Below, in pieces: positions 1 through 7,061 of a stretch of DNA of 29,115 nucleotides; the first letter of the stretch is position 1; every line of letters begins with the position of its first letter. The position numbers and the translations under genes are program-made. A model generated the notes under the pieces. It saw nothing but the letters and a program-made list of their open reading frames with translations, ran no database searches and was not told where the DNA came from. Source of the DNA: Planctomycetota bacterium. GTDB lineage: Bacteria; Planctomycetota; Planctomycetia; Pirellulales; Pirellulaceae. The stretch is taken from NCBI GenBank assembly GCA_026692885.1, contig JAPLNJ010001224.1, forward strand, positions 1 to 29,115, given 5' to 3'.

Positions 1-16
1 GGCTCCGTGCGGGCTT

Positions 17-68
17 GCACGGGCGGGTCACCGCTCGGCTACCGCCTCGACTGGTGACCCGCCCGTGC
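17..68 (-). terminator. 16-bp perfect hairpin after the SIR2-NACHT gene
   Basis: Bases 17-32 (GCACGGGCGGGTCACC) pair perfectly with 53-68 around a 20-nt loop. The hairpin lies about 20 nt past the stop codon of the large minus-strand gene. No clear T-tract follows, so it may be a transcription end, a cruciform or a dispersed palindrome. A hairpin just after the coding end is also known at recipient sites of diversity-generating retroelements, but this alone is weak evidence for one. Confidence 0.5.
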
Positions 69-87
69 CGCCCGCCCGTCGCCATGC

Positions 88-3000
88 TCAAGAAAACGGA
101 CGAATATCCTCCTTGACACTGGCGGCAAGAACCAGCCGGAAACCGAGGTAGTGGTTGCGATCGCCCGGATCCCAGTAGTTGCGGAAGGCGGAGCGGCAGT
201 AGCGGGCGCCGTCAAGCCAGCCGCCGCCACGGCAGACGCGGCCCGAGCCTCCCGCAGCCCACGCTCTACCATCGTTGGGTGCGCCCTCATAGTTGCCGTG
301 CCACACATCCTCGCACCACTCCCGTACGTTGCCGTGCATGTCGTGCAGACCCCAGCCGTTTGGCCGCTTGGTTCCGACCGGCTGCGTCTGCCGACCGCTG
401 TTGCCGTCGAACCAAGCGTACTCGCCAAGCAACGCCTCGTCGTCGCCAAAACTGTACTCCGTGGTCGTGCCGGCTCGGCAGGCATATTCCCACTCGGCTT
501 CCGTCGGCAACCGACCGCCGGCCCACTTGCAAAAGACCCGCGCCTCGTCCCAACTCACACCCACAACCGGCTGCTCCGGCTGGTTGAAACGCCGATCATC
601 CCAATTCTCTGGCTTGTTCACGGAACTACCGGCGGCCTTCATGAACGCTGCATATTGGGCGTTGGTGACCGGGTATCTTCCCAGCCAGAATGCCTGCGAA
701 ATGCGCACCGTGTGAATCGGCTTCTCATCGCTATCGCCACGGTTCGATCCCATGTGGAATTCGCCGGCCGGGATCTCGACGAACGTGATCCCGGTGCGGT
801 CGTCGCGGATGACCTTCCGCTCGTCGGTGGCTGGCGGCAGCGTAATTTTCAGGCGTGCCAAGATCTCGCGGGCGTAGCCTTGCGTTTCCCGGTCGTCCGC
901 CACGGCCAGTCGGCGGGCGATCTCCGGCAGCTCCGGCACTTGATCGGCTCGGTCGCGCAGCAAGCGTAGCACGGCCGCCAGACGCCGCGGCGGTACGGCG
1001 AGTTTCAGCGTTTCCGTAAACGGGGCGGCCGAGAAGAACAGGGCCTCGGCCAGACAGCGGTCAGCCAGGTCGGGATGGTCCTCGGCGATGCCGGCCGCCA
1101 GCAACTCGCGAAAAAATGCCTCGCAAAACGGCCGCGAATGCCGCAGCGACAACAACGCCACCTCGCGCCACCAGCTGTCGGCCGCCCACGACGCCAACTC
1201 CTTGGCCAACCCCTCGCGAGCCGCGTAATCGGCGGCCAAGTACTCCTGAAAACTCAGGTGCAGAAAGCCGCAGCGTCCGTCGCCTTCGCCGGCCAGCACG
1301 CCGGTCTCGTCCTTCATCCGTTCCACGAACGCGCGACCGTCGCGGCCGAGTCCGGAACTGGCCGCGACCTCCGCCAAGCCGCGTTCGGCTTCCGCCGCCA
1401 GTTCGTCCAGCGGCGCCGCCGTGCGGTTCTGCTCGCCGTGCATCCACCAGGCCAGGCGAGCCAGCACCGCTTGAGCCGCTTCGGCGTCGAAAGTCTGCAC
1501 GCCGCGTCCCAACTCCGATTCGTACAGGTCGCGTCGCCAGTGTTGCAACAGCACGCGAACGCAAATCGCGAACAGTTCGGCACGATTCGTGGGCAGGGTC
1601 TGCTCGTCATGGAAGACGATGCACAGGATCGTCAGCAACAGCGGGTTGGTGCACAGTTCGCGAATGTGGCCGGTCTGGTACGTCGGACGTGCCAGCACTT
1701 CCAGCAGCTTGTCAGCGCGCGTTTCCGCCAGCGCCGGCGGATGGAGCAACTTGCGATAAGCCGCGCCGAACCAGTCCCGCACGAAACGCTCGATCTGACC
1801 ATCGTCCAGCGGGCGGACGTGGAACTCGACGAAACTCGACCCCAGCGGCACGCCGTCGCGGAAATAGCCCGCGAAGCGGCAGGTGACGAGGAAGCGATCT
1901 TGCGACCGCCCGGTGAGCGCGTCTTGCACCCAGCGGGAAACGGTGTGCCGCGCCGCCGGATCGATCACCTCGTCCAGACCGTCCAGAATCCACAGCAAAC
2001 CGCCGCCGCGTCCGTTCCACAGGTCGTCGCCCGGTGCGGCCAGTCCGTCCGGGGCCGCGGCACAATGCGTCTCGTCAGACAGGAACGTCCGCAGGCCGTG
2101 CTTCTCGGCCAGCGCCGCGCGGCTGAGGTTACGAAAGCGGAGCAACACGGGCGTGATCCCGGCGGGCAGGCCCAGATCTTTGGACAGGCACTGGCGGCTG
2201 GCCAGGCGCCAGGCGATCTGCCGCGCACCGGTGGTCTTGCCCGAGCCGGGTTCGCCCAGCAGCACGACGCCGCGTTGGCCGAGCCGCGTCGCTTGGTGAA
2301 AGACTGCGCCCAGCTCGACGTCTTCCTCGCATTCGGCGTGGTGTTCCTTGAATCGCTCCGTGTCGCGCTGTTCCAGCGACCGGGCCAGCGTGGTTCGTAG
2401 CGGCACGTAGGCGTCGTCGATCGGCAGCTCGATCTGCAAACTCCGCCCCATGCCCAGCAATTTCAGGCGGGAGGTTTCGTCGGCCAGACGCGTCAGGTAG
2501 GCCGTGACGGTTTCCGGCAACGCCGCGAGCGTAGGGATCAGCGTTTTGTCCTGTTTGTGGCCGCCGGCTTCGTCGGGCGGTGGTGGGCACAGCCGTTGCA
2601 AGAAAGCGGGCAGTTCCGGGTAGTCGTCGCCGTAGACCAGCGGAAACACCCGGCCGAACTGCTCGACCTTTTCGCACCGCCGCACCAGCCGATAATGCCG
2701 ATGCTCGACACCGCCAGCCGTTTCGAGCGCCCTGAGCCAGGCGAGAAAATTGCCGAAGTTCGGATCGGCCAGCCCTTCGTCGCCACAGCCGATGAACAGG
2801 AAACTCTTGGTCAAACCGAAGGCTTTCATCGCCGCCTGGATGTAATCGTGGTTTAGCACGGCTTCGTACGAGCGGATGCCGAGCACCACGGAATCCGGCT
2901 CGTCCCAGTGTCCGTGCAGGTGCAGCACGCGGCGGTCTTCACCTCGTACCACGCGAGCCGCATGTCGCGTGTCGTGCCAGGTCACGTGTTTGAGCGTGGT

Positions 3001-3417
3001 GACATCTTCGATCAGATCGTCGTAGTTGGTCGTGACCAGCGGCGTATCGAGCGCGGCGAGGGCCTGGATGACGGTCCCGTCGACGGGCTTCAGATGTTCA
3101 AAGGTCTCTCGCAGCCAACCCGCCAATTCGCCGTACTTCAGCAGCTTTCCATGCACAAGTTCAGCCGCCGTGAGCAGCATGTCGGCGTCGGACGTCAGCG
3201 CGAGTTGGCTGGCGATCGTTTGACACCACGCATCGCCGGCTCCCAACGTCCCGCAACGTTCGACGGCCGATTCGATCAGCGCGCGCCACGTCGGTGCCTG
3301 AGGGTTGGTGGCCAGCGACACGCCGGAACCGACGACAGCGACCACTTGCCGCCGCTTGATCAGGTCCCGCAAATTGTCTTCGAAGAAGTTGTCTTCGAAC
3401 TCGTGATGGTCCGGCAT
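88..3417 (-). CDS. SIR2-NACHT-FGE-sulfatase-fold STAND NTPase (probable anti-phage/conflict protein)
   Basis: This 1109-aa protein has three parts. Residues about 15-270 form a SIR2-like domain: GSGVS at 31-34, TTNYDD with N131, and the HLHG motif with H168, the residues expected of a NAD-cleaving SIR2 effector. Residues about 340-850 form a NACHT STAND NTPase: Walker A GEPGSGKTT near 388-396, Walker B ILDGLDE near 473-480, and the late motif FLHLSFQEYLAA. Residues about 873-1100 form a formylglycine-generating-enzyme (FGE/SUMF1) fold: PAGEFHMGS, LPTEAEWEYACRAG, GNVREWCEDVW and a final LGFRLV. The CxxxxC pair of catalytic FGEs is not intact, because Asp stands at the first Cys position. The domain is therefore more likely a ligand-binding or sensor module than an enzyme. 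By analogy with SIR2-STAND defence proteins, sensing would trigger NAD depletion; this is inference. The start has AGAGG at 3425-3429. No partner gene is adjacent. Confidence 0.9.
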   Translation of the reverse strand: MPDHHEFEDNFFEDNLRDLIKRRQVVAVVGSGVSLATNPQAPTWRALIESAVERCGTLGAGDAWCQTIASQLALTSDADMLLTAAELVHGKLLKYGELAGWLRETFEHLKPVDGTVIQALAALDTPLVTTNYDDLIEDVTTLKHVTWHDTRHAARVVRGEDRRVLHLHGHWDEPDSVVLGIRSYEAVLNHDYIQAAMKAFGLTKSFLFIGCGDEGLADPNFGNFLAWLRALETAGGVEHRHYRLVRRCEKVEQFGRVFPLVYGDDYPELPAFLQRLCPPPPDEAGGHKQDKTLIPTLAALPETVTAYLTRLADETSRLKLLGMGRSLQIELPIDDAYVPLRTTLARSLEQRDTERFKEHHAECEEDVELGAVFHQATRLGQRGVVLLGEPGSGKTTGARQIAWRLASRQCLSKDLGLPAGITPVLLRFRNLSRAALAEKHGLRTFLSDETHCAAAPDGLAAPGDDLWNGRGGGLLWILDGLDEVIDPAARHTVSRWVQDALTGRSQDRFLVTCRFAGYFRDGVPLGSSFVEFHVRPLDDGQIERFVRDWFGAAYRKLLHPPALAETRADKLLEVLARPTYQTGHIRELCTNPLLLTILCIVFHDEQTLPTNRAELFAICVRVLLQHWRRDLYESELGRGVQTFDAEAAQAVLARLAWWMHGEQNRTAAPLDELAAEAERGLAEVAASSGLGRDGRAFVERMKDETGVLAGEGDGRCGFLHLSFQEYLAADYAAREGLAKELASWAADSWWREVALLSLRHSRPFCEAFFRELLAAGIAEDHPDLADRCLAEALFFSAAPFTETLKLAVPPRRLAAVLRLLRDRADQVPELPEIARRLAVADDRETQGYAREILARLKITLPPATDERKVIRDDRTGITFVEIPAGEFHMGSNRGDSDEKPIHTVRISQAFWLGRYPVTNAQYAAFMKAAGSSVNKPENWDDRRFNQPEQPVVGVSWDEARVFCKWAGGRLPTEAEWEYACRAGTTTEYSFGDDEALLGEYAWFDGNSGRQTQPVGTKRPNGWGLHDMHGNVREWCEDVWHGNYEGAPNDGRAWAAGGSGRVCRGGGWLDGARYCRSAFRNYWDPGDRNHYLGFRLVLAASVKEDIRPFS

Positions 3418-3450
3418 CTCCTGACCTCTGTTCTCTTACAGCAGCGGCCT

Positions 3451-3567
3451 TGATCATAAGGTTGCGCATGGTAACCCGACGCGTCAGCGAGGAAGAGTGG
3501 CGTTTTCCTCGCTGACGCGTCGGGTTACGATGATCCGCTACTAGCGTTTTGCGCCACCTTATGATCA
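3451..3567. repeat. nested palindromic repeat element upstream of the SIR2-NACHT gene
   Basis: An outer 18-bp inverted repeat (3451-3468 with 3550-3567, one mismatch) encloses a perfect 24-bp inverted repeat (3471-3494 with 3505-3528, 10-nt loop). The inner arm begins GTAACCCGACGCGTCAGCGA. No coding is visible. It resembles the REP-like or MITE-like intergenic palindromes abundant in planctomycete genomes. Since it sits directly 5' of the minus-strand gene, it could affect that gene's expression or end transcripts arriving from either side. Confidence 0.8.
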
Positions 3568-3646
3568 ATGCCTCCAGCAGCGATCACTAGGTCGTTCCAA
3601 TTTACCGGGTGGAGGACTGCGCTGCCAGTTGCCGGAGCTGCCAGGA

Positions 3647-3676
3647 TTGCTGCAAGTCTGCGACCCCTGCTACAAT
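3647..3676 (+). promoter_or_regulatory. possible sigma70 promoter with hairpin-rich leader before the hicB-like gene
   Basis: TTGCTG (3647-3652), an 18-nt spacer and TACAAT (3671-3676) fit a housekeeping promoter. The stretch 3568-3905 (338 nt) holds no convincing gene. From the predicted transcript start it contains a run of short stem-loops: GGCCGA/TCGGCC (3686-3703), GTAG/CTAC (3704-3716), TTCGG/CCGAA (3733-3748) and CTATCC/GGGTAG (3758-3776). It may be a long 5' leader of the hicB-like/nikR pair or a small RNA. No known riboswitch family was recognised. Confidence 0.35.
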
Positions 3677-3905
3677 ACGCGAAGCGGCCGAGCAAGTTCG
3701 GCCGTAGAATGGCTACTTTCGGCGGCGAGGTTTTCGGAATGCCCCGAAGCGGCAGGGCTATCCTTGGCGTGGGTAGTGTGGTTGCCTGATGCTGGCCCGT
3801 TTCATCGTGGGCTTCCTGCCCCATCACTGCAGGGTGCTTCCGATGCGTGGATTCACTTTGGTCGGGCTGCCCCTTTGTGACCGGATGCACTTGCGGAGAT
3901 CAACG

Positions 3906-4100
3906 ATGCGACGATCGTTTACCCTGGAATACTGGATTGACGAGGGCTGGTACGTAGGGCGTTTGCAAGAGGTTCCCGGCGTGTTTAGCCAAGGCGAGAG
4001 CCTGGAGGAACTTGAAGCCAACATAGAGGATGCCTACGAAATGATGCGGGTGGAGATCGATGCACCGGTTCGCGCTGACGCGCAACTCAAGTTTTCATGA
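3906..4100 (+). CDS. HicB-like (UPF0150) small protein, no HicA partner
   Basis: This 64-aa protein begins MRRSFTLEYWIDEGWYVG and contains VPGVFSQGESLEELEANIED. That matches the partial RNase-H-like fold of HicB antitoxins (a pattern of strand, W/Y-V, PG..SQG.S.EE...NI.EA). The start at 3906 is chosen over the upstream ATG at 3789 because GGAG (3895-3898) lies 7 nt before it and homology begins there. No HicA toxin (small dsRBD-like protein with a catalytic His) is encoded on either side, so this is an orphan. HicB-like proteins without toxin are common and may have other roles. The stop is 12 nt before nikR, so the two are probably cotranscribed. Confidence 0.7.
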   Translation: MRRSFTLEYWIDEGWYVGRLQEVPGVFSQGESLEELEANIEDAYEMMRVEIDAPVRADAQLKFS

Positions 4101-4112
4101 GCGGCCTACGGC

Positions 4113-4529
4113 ATGTCAGACATCGTTCGTTTCTCCGTCTCGGTGGAAGCCGATCTTCTGGAAAAATTCGATCGGTACTGCCGAGAGGAACAGTTAGCGA
4201 CACGCAGTGAAGCGGTCCGGCAGTTGATTCACGATCGACTGACGACGCGTGCTTGGGAGCGCGGAACGCACGAAGTGGCCGGCACGCTGACGCTGGTCTA
4301 CGATCACCATCGGACCCAGCTGGGCGACCGACTGGCCCAACTGCAACACGACCATACCGACCTGATTGTCGCCACCACGCATGTCCACCTGACGCACGAC
4401 GTCTGCTTGGAGGTGATCATCCTCCGCGGCCCGGCCGAGCGTCTACAGCAGATCGCGGCCCAGTTGAAGGGCATGAAGGGCATCTTCAAGGGCGAACTGG
4501 TGATGGTCGACGCCCCCACGAAAGCCTAG
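4113..4529 (+). CDS. nikR: nickel-responsive ribbon-helix-helix regulator NikR
   Basis: This 138-aa protein is the usual length for NikR. Residues 1-45 form a ribbon-helix-helix DNA-binding domain (VRFSVSVEADLLEKFDRYC, then RSEAVRQLI). The rest is an ACT-like metal-binding domain. The four high-affinity Ni(II) ligands of E. coli NikR (H76, H87, H89, C95) match H79, H90, H92 and C98 here with identical spacing. With nickel bound, NikR represses nickel uptake genes. No nickel transporter or nickel enzyme is visible in the window, so its targets are elsewhere. Its TAG stop codon is part of a 15-bp dispersed repeat at 4526-4540. Confidence 0.93.
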   Translation: MSDIVRFSVSVEADLLEKFDRYCREEQLATRSEAVRQLIHDRLTTRAWERGTHEVAGTLTLVYDHHRTQLGDRLAQLQHDHTDLIVATTHVHLTHDVCLEVIILRGPAERLQQIAAQLKGMKGIFKGELVMVDAPTKA

Positions 4530-4540
4530 TGCGTCGTCAA
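4526..4540 (+). repeat. 15-bp dispersed repeat, copy 1 (contains the nikR stop codon)
   Basis: CTAGTGCGTCGTCAA occurs here and again exactly at 21160-21174. In this copy the TAG is the nikR stop. Just beyond lies an imperfect hairpin, CGCAAGC/GCTCGCG at 4571-4589. The 239-nt gap to sufR (4530-4768) is otherwise non-coding. The repeat may be the end of a mobile element or a frequent recombination scar; this is inference. Confidence 0.65.
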
Positions 4541-4697
4541 GGCTTAATCTTGGGGTGACCGATGCGGTGGCGCAAGCTTCCAGCTCGCGTTTGACGCGAT
4601 GAATCGAAAGGCAAGCAGGATGCTTACCCCACTTGTTTGTTGGCCGTGCCTTAACGCGTTCTCCAGCATCGCTTTCTGGCATTTATCAAATATTAGG

Positions 4698-4725
4698 TTG
4701 TCAAAATTACTGAAAGCCATATAAT
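4698..4725 (+). promoter_or_regulatory. sigma70-type promoter of the suf operon
   Basis: TTGTCA (4698-4703), a 16-nt spacer and TATAAT (4720-4725) make a near-consensus promoter about 45 nt before the regulator start. It lies in a locally AT-rich patch of a GC-rich region. It probably drives the whole sufR-to-sufT run, with the Fe-S regulator acting on this region. No clear operator palindrome was identified. Confidence 0.7.
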
Positions 4726-4768
4726 CGCTCAGACGTGTGGCGGGTGGGTGCAATCCGGGATTGGTGAA

Positions 4769-5386
4769 ATGGCAGAACACTTCATTGCTTCCGACAGCTC
4801 CGTGCTCGACTTGCTTCGCCCTCGCGAGTCGATGACGGTGGCGGAACTCGCGGCGGAAATGAGTGTCACGCAGACCGCCGTACGGCAGCGGCTGAATCGT
4901 TTGCTGGCCCAGCAGTACATTGAACGCACGGCTTCAGGAGGCCGGCGCGGGAGACCGAGCCACAACTATCGCCTGACGGAAAAAGGGCGGCGCAAGACCG
5001 GTTCGAACTTCGCTGATTTGGCAACCGCACTGTGGGAGGAGGTTCGTGGAATCGAGGATCCGGAGATTCGGCGGGGGCTGCTACAACGGCTCGCCAGCCG
5101 CCTGGCATTAATGTACGCTGGGAGGATTCACGGTCAGACACTGGAAGAGAGGATGGGTTCGCTGTTAGATTTGTTCTCGGAGCGGCAGATCGCGCTGGCC
5201 GTGGACCACTTGGGTGGCCTGCCGGTGTTGACGGCTTCCGCTTGTCCCTATCCGGAATTGGCAGACCAGGATCGCGGTGTGTGTTCGATGGAGCGGCTGC
5301 TGTTTTCGCAGTTGCTGCAGCAGGACGTGCACCTGTCCGGATGCCGACTGGATGGAGACGCGTGTTGCACATTCCACGGCAACTAA
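4769..5386 (+). CDS. sufR: SufR-like Fe-S-sensing transcriptional regulator of the suf operon
   Basis: This 205-aa protein has an N-terminal winged helix-turn-helix (VAELAAEMSVTQTAVRQRLN, then a wing with GRRGRPSHNY) of the DeoR/ArsR-like SufR type. The C-terminal part carries a cysteine set for a cluster: one Cys in SACPYP, a second 13 residues later (GVCS), then SGC and DACC near the end. In SufR proteins the holo form represses suf genes and apo-protein relieves repression. The start at ATG 4769 is preferred over GTG 4748 because GGGA (4757-4760) lies 8 nt before it; the support is modest. The gene is first in the operon, as expected for autoregulation. Confidence 0.85.
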   Translation: MAEHFIASDSSVLDLLRPRESMTVAELAAEMSVTQTAVRQRLNRLLAQQYIERTASGGRRGRPSHNYRLTEKGRRKTGSNFADLATALWEEVRGIEDPEIRRGLLQRLASRLALMYAGRIHGQTLEERMGSLLDLFSERQIALAVDHLGGLPVLTASACPYPELADQDRGVCSMERLLFSQLLQQDVHLSGCRLDGDACCTFHGN

Positions 5387-5455
5387 ACAAAGATGGCGTT
5401 CAGCGAGCCTTTATCTTGTTTTCACGCACCTTATTTTCACGCGGATGAGCCTGTC

Positions 5456-6109
5456 ATGAGTGAACAATCTTGGATCGAAGCGCGCGTCGAAGAGAATTTC
5501 CTGCTGACGACGGTCGAGCAGGCCATCAACTGGGCCCGCCAGTCCAGTATCTGGCCGATGACGTTTGGTTTGGCGTGTTGCGCGATCGAGATGATGGCCG
5601 CCGGAGCGAGCCGTTTCGATATCGATCGGTTTGGAGCGGGCGCCTTCCGGGGGACGCCGCGGCAGTGCGACTTGATGATTGTGGCCGGCACGGTGACGTA
5701 CAAGATGGCCAGCCGCGTGCGGCGACTTTACAACTTGATGCCGGATCCGAAGTTCGTGATGGCCATGGGCGCCTGTACCATCGGCGGCGGGCCCTATTTC
5801 AAGTGGGGCTATCACGTGGTCAAGGGCGTCGACTTGGTGGTTCCCGTCGATATTTATGTGCCCGGCTGTCCGCCGCGTCCGGAAGCGTTGCTGGAAGGTC
5901 TGATGCGGCTGCAAGACAAGATTCGTGGGCACAAGATGGGCAAGCAGAAGTCCGCGGAGGGCGGCGGTCGGTTCGATTTCAGCAAGGGCGAGAAGGTGTC
6001 GGACGAGTTGCCGGTGCCGCATCATTCCGGCTACGTGGTCGCCCCGACCGACGTGGAGCCGATCAGGGATCACCAGAAGGTAACCGTGGAAACTAGTGAG
6101 AAGAAGTGA
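5456..6109 (+). CDS. nuoB: NADH-quinone oxidoreductase subunit B (NuoB), inside the suf operon
   Basis: This 217-aa protein matches the PSST/NuoB subunit of complex I, which carries the terminal [4Fe-4S] cluster N2 at the quinone site. All four ligands are visible: the adjacent pair C41-C42 ([10 protein letters not shown]), C107 (MGACT) and C138 ([11 protein letters not shown]). After about residue 165 there is a 50-residue tail. The start at ATG 5456 is chosen over ATG 5393 because family homology begins there and GAG lies 6 nt upstream. No other nuo gene is nearby. Its stop overlaps the sufC region (1 nt gap). An isolated nuoB among Fe-S assembly genes is unusual; it may be the only copy or a paralogue. 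Confidence 0.92.
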   Translation: MSEQSWIEARVEENFLLTTVEQAINWARQSSIWPMTFGLACCAIEMMAAGASRFDIDRFGAGAFRGTPRQCDLMIVAGTVTYKMASRVRRLYNLMPDPKFVMAMGACTIGGGPYFKWGYHVVKGVDLVVPVDIYVPGCPPRPEALLEGLMRLQDKIRGHKMGKQKSAEGGGRFDFSKGEKVSDELPVPHHSGYVVAPTDVEPIRDHQKVTVETSEKK

Positions 6110-6110
6110 C

Positions 6111-6932
6111 ATGACGCATACCCTGATCATTAAGAACCTGCACGTGTCCGTCGAGGGCAAGGCGATCCTGCACGGCGTCAACTTGTCGATGAACTACGGC
6201 GAGACGCATGCGCTGATGGGGCCGAACGGTTCCGGCAAGAGCACCTTGGGCTTAGCCATCATGGGCCACCCGAAGTACGATGTGACCGAGGGTTCCATCG
6301 AATTGGACGGACGGGATCTGGTGGGTGTGGGTGCGGACGAGCGGTCCCGTGCCGGATTGTTCATGGCCTTTCAGCGGCCGGTGGCGATTCCGGGCGTCAA
6401 GCTCGCGGACTTCCTGCGTCACGCGACGACGAACGTGCGGAACCCGGCCCGCAAGGAAGGCGAGGACTTGATCCCCATGCGTGAGTTCCGCAAGGAATTG
6501 CGCGGCAAGATGGAAAACCTGCGGATGGACTTCGAATTCGCGAGGCGTTACGTGAACGACGGCTTCTCCGGCGGCGAGATGAAGCGGGCCGAGATCCTGC
6601 AGTTGGCGATGCTTCAGCCCAAGTTCGCAGTCCTGGACGAGACCGACAGCGGGCTGGATGCCGACGCCGTGCGTCTGGCCAGCGAAAGTATCGCGCAGAT
6701 CGGCTATCGAAATATGGGTCTGTTGATCATCACGCATCATGACAAACTGCTGGAACACAATCCGCCCGACTTCACGCACGTGATTCTGGGCGGTCGCATC
6801 GTGGAGACCGGTGGGGCGGAGTTGGCTCACGAGCTGCACGGCCAGGGTTACGACCGCATCCGCCGCACGTACCCGGACGCCGAAGCCCAGAATCGCGCGC
6901 TGTTGGAGAAGGAAGCCTCCGTCAGTGCCTGA
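6111..6932 (+). CDS. sufC: Fe-S cluster assembly ATPase SufC
   Basis: This 273-aa ABC-type ATPase is the motor of the SufBCD scaffold. Walker A GPNGSGKST is at 37-45, followed by the SufC-typical GHPKYDVTEGSI, signature FSGGEMKRAEILQ, Walker B VLDETDSGLD and the H-loop ITHHDKLL. The start at ATG 6111 lies one base after the nuoB stop. GTG 6096 is in frame but lies inside nuoB and is less likely. It is slightly longer at the C-terminus than the usual 250 aa. It is cytoplasmic and works with SufB and SufD. Confidence 0.96.
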   Translation: MTHTLIIKNLHVSVEGKAILHGVNLSMNYGETHALMGPNGSGKSTLGLAIMGHPKYDVTEGSIELDGRDLVGVGADERSRAGLFMAFQRPVAIPGVKLADFLRHATTNVRNPARKEGEDLIPMREFRKELRGKMENLRMDFEFARRYVNDGFSGGEMKRAEILQLAMLQPKFAVLDETDSGLDADAVRLASESIAQIGYRNMGLLIITHHDKLLEHNPPDFTHVILGGRIVETGGAELAHELHGQGYDRIRRTYPDAEAQNRALLEKEASVSA

Positions 6933-6954
6933 GTGACTTTGCACTCGGACATGG

Positions 6955-7015
6955 TGAGCCGCAAGGCGCTAGCCGCGGGTTCTTGGGCGAGAAGATGAGC
7001 CGCAAGGCGCTAGCC
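6955..7015. repeat. pair of 20-bp direct repeats between sufC and sufB
   Basis: TGAGCCGCAAGGCGCTAGCC occurs at 6955-6974 and 6996-7015. GGCGCTAGCC and similar pieces are partly palindromic. The gap between sufC and sufB (129 nt) is the only large one in the operon. It ends with a strong AAGGAG ribosome site for sufB. The repeat is of a kind often seen between planctomycete genes. Confidence 0.75.
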
Positions 7016-7061
7016 CCCTGATGGCGATGGTTCGGTTTCCGAATTTGGAAGGAGCAGAGCT

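Noticed and set aside
873..1100. FGE domain (residue numbers of the 88-3417 protein) as an active formylglycine-generating enzyme
   Set aside because: The first catalytic Cys position holds Asp (GGGWLDGARYC), and no sulfatase gene is nearby; a binding role fits better.
1075..2400. 441-aa plus-strand frame and several other long frames opposite the SIR2-NACHT gene
   Set aside because: They are antisense to a gene with clear domains, lack domain signatures and have Arg/Gln/Pro-rich composition typical of shadow frames in GC-rich DNA.
3568..3789. Possible 73-aa gene before the hicB-like gene, checked as a HicA toxin
   Set aside because: No HicA features (double-strand RNA-binding fold with conserved Gly-His) and no ribosome site; the region is better read as a leader.
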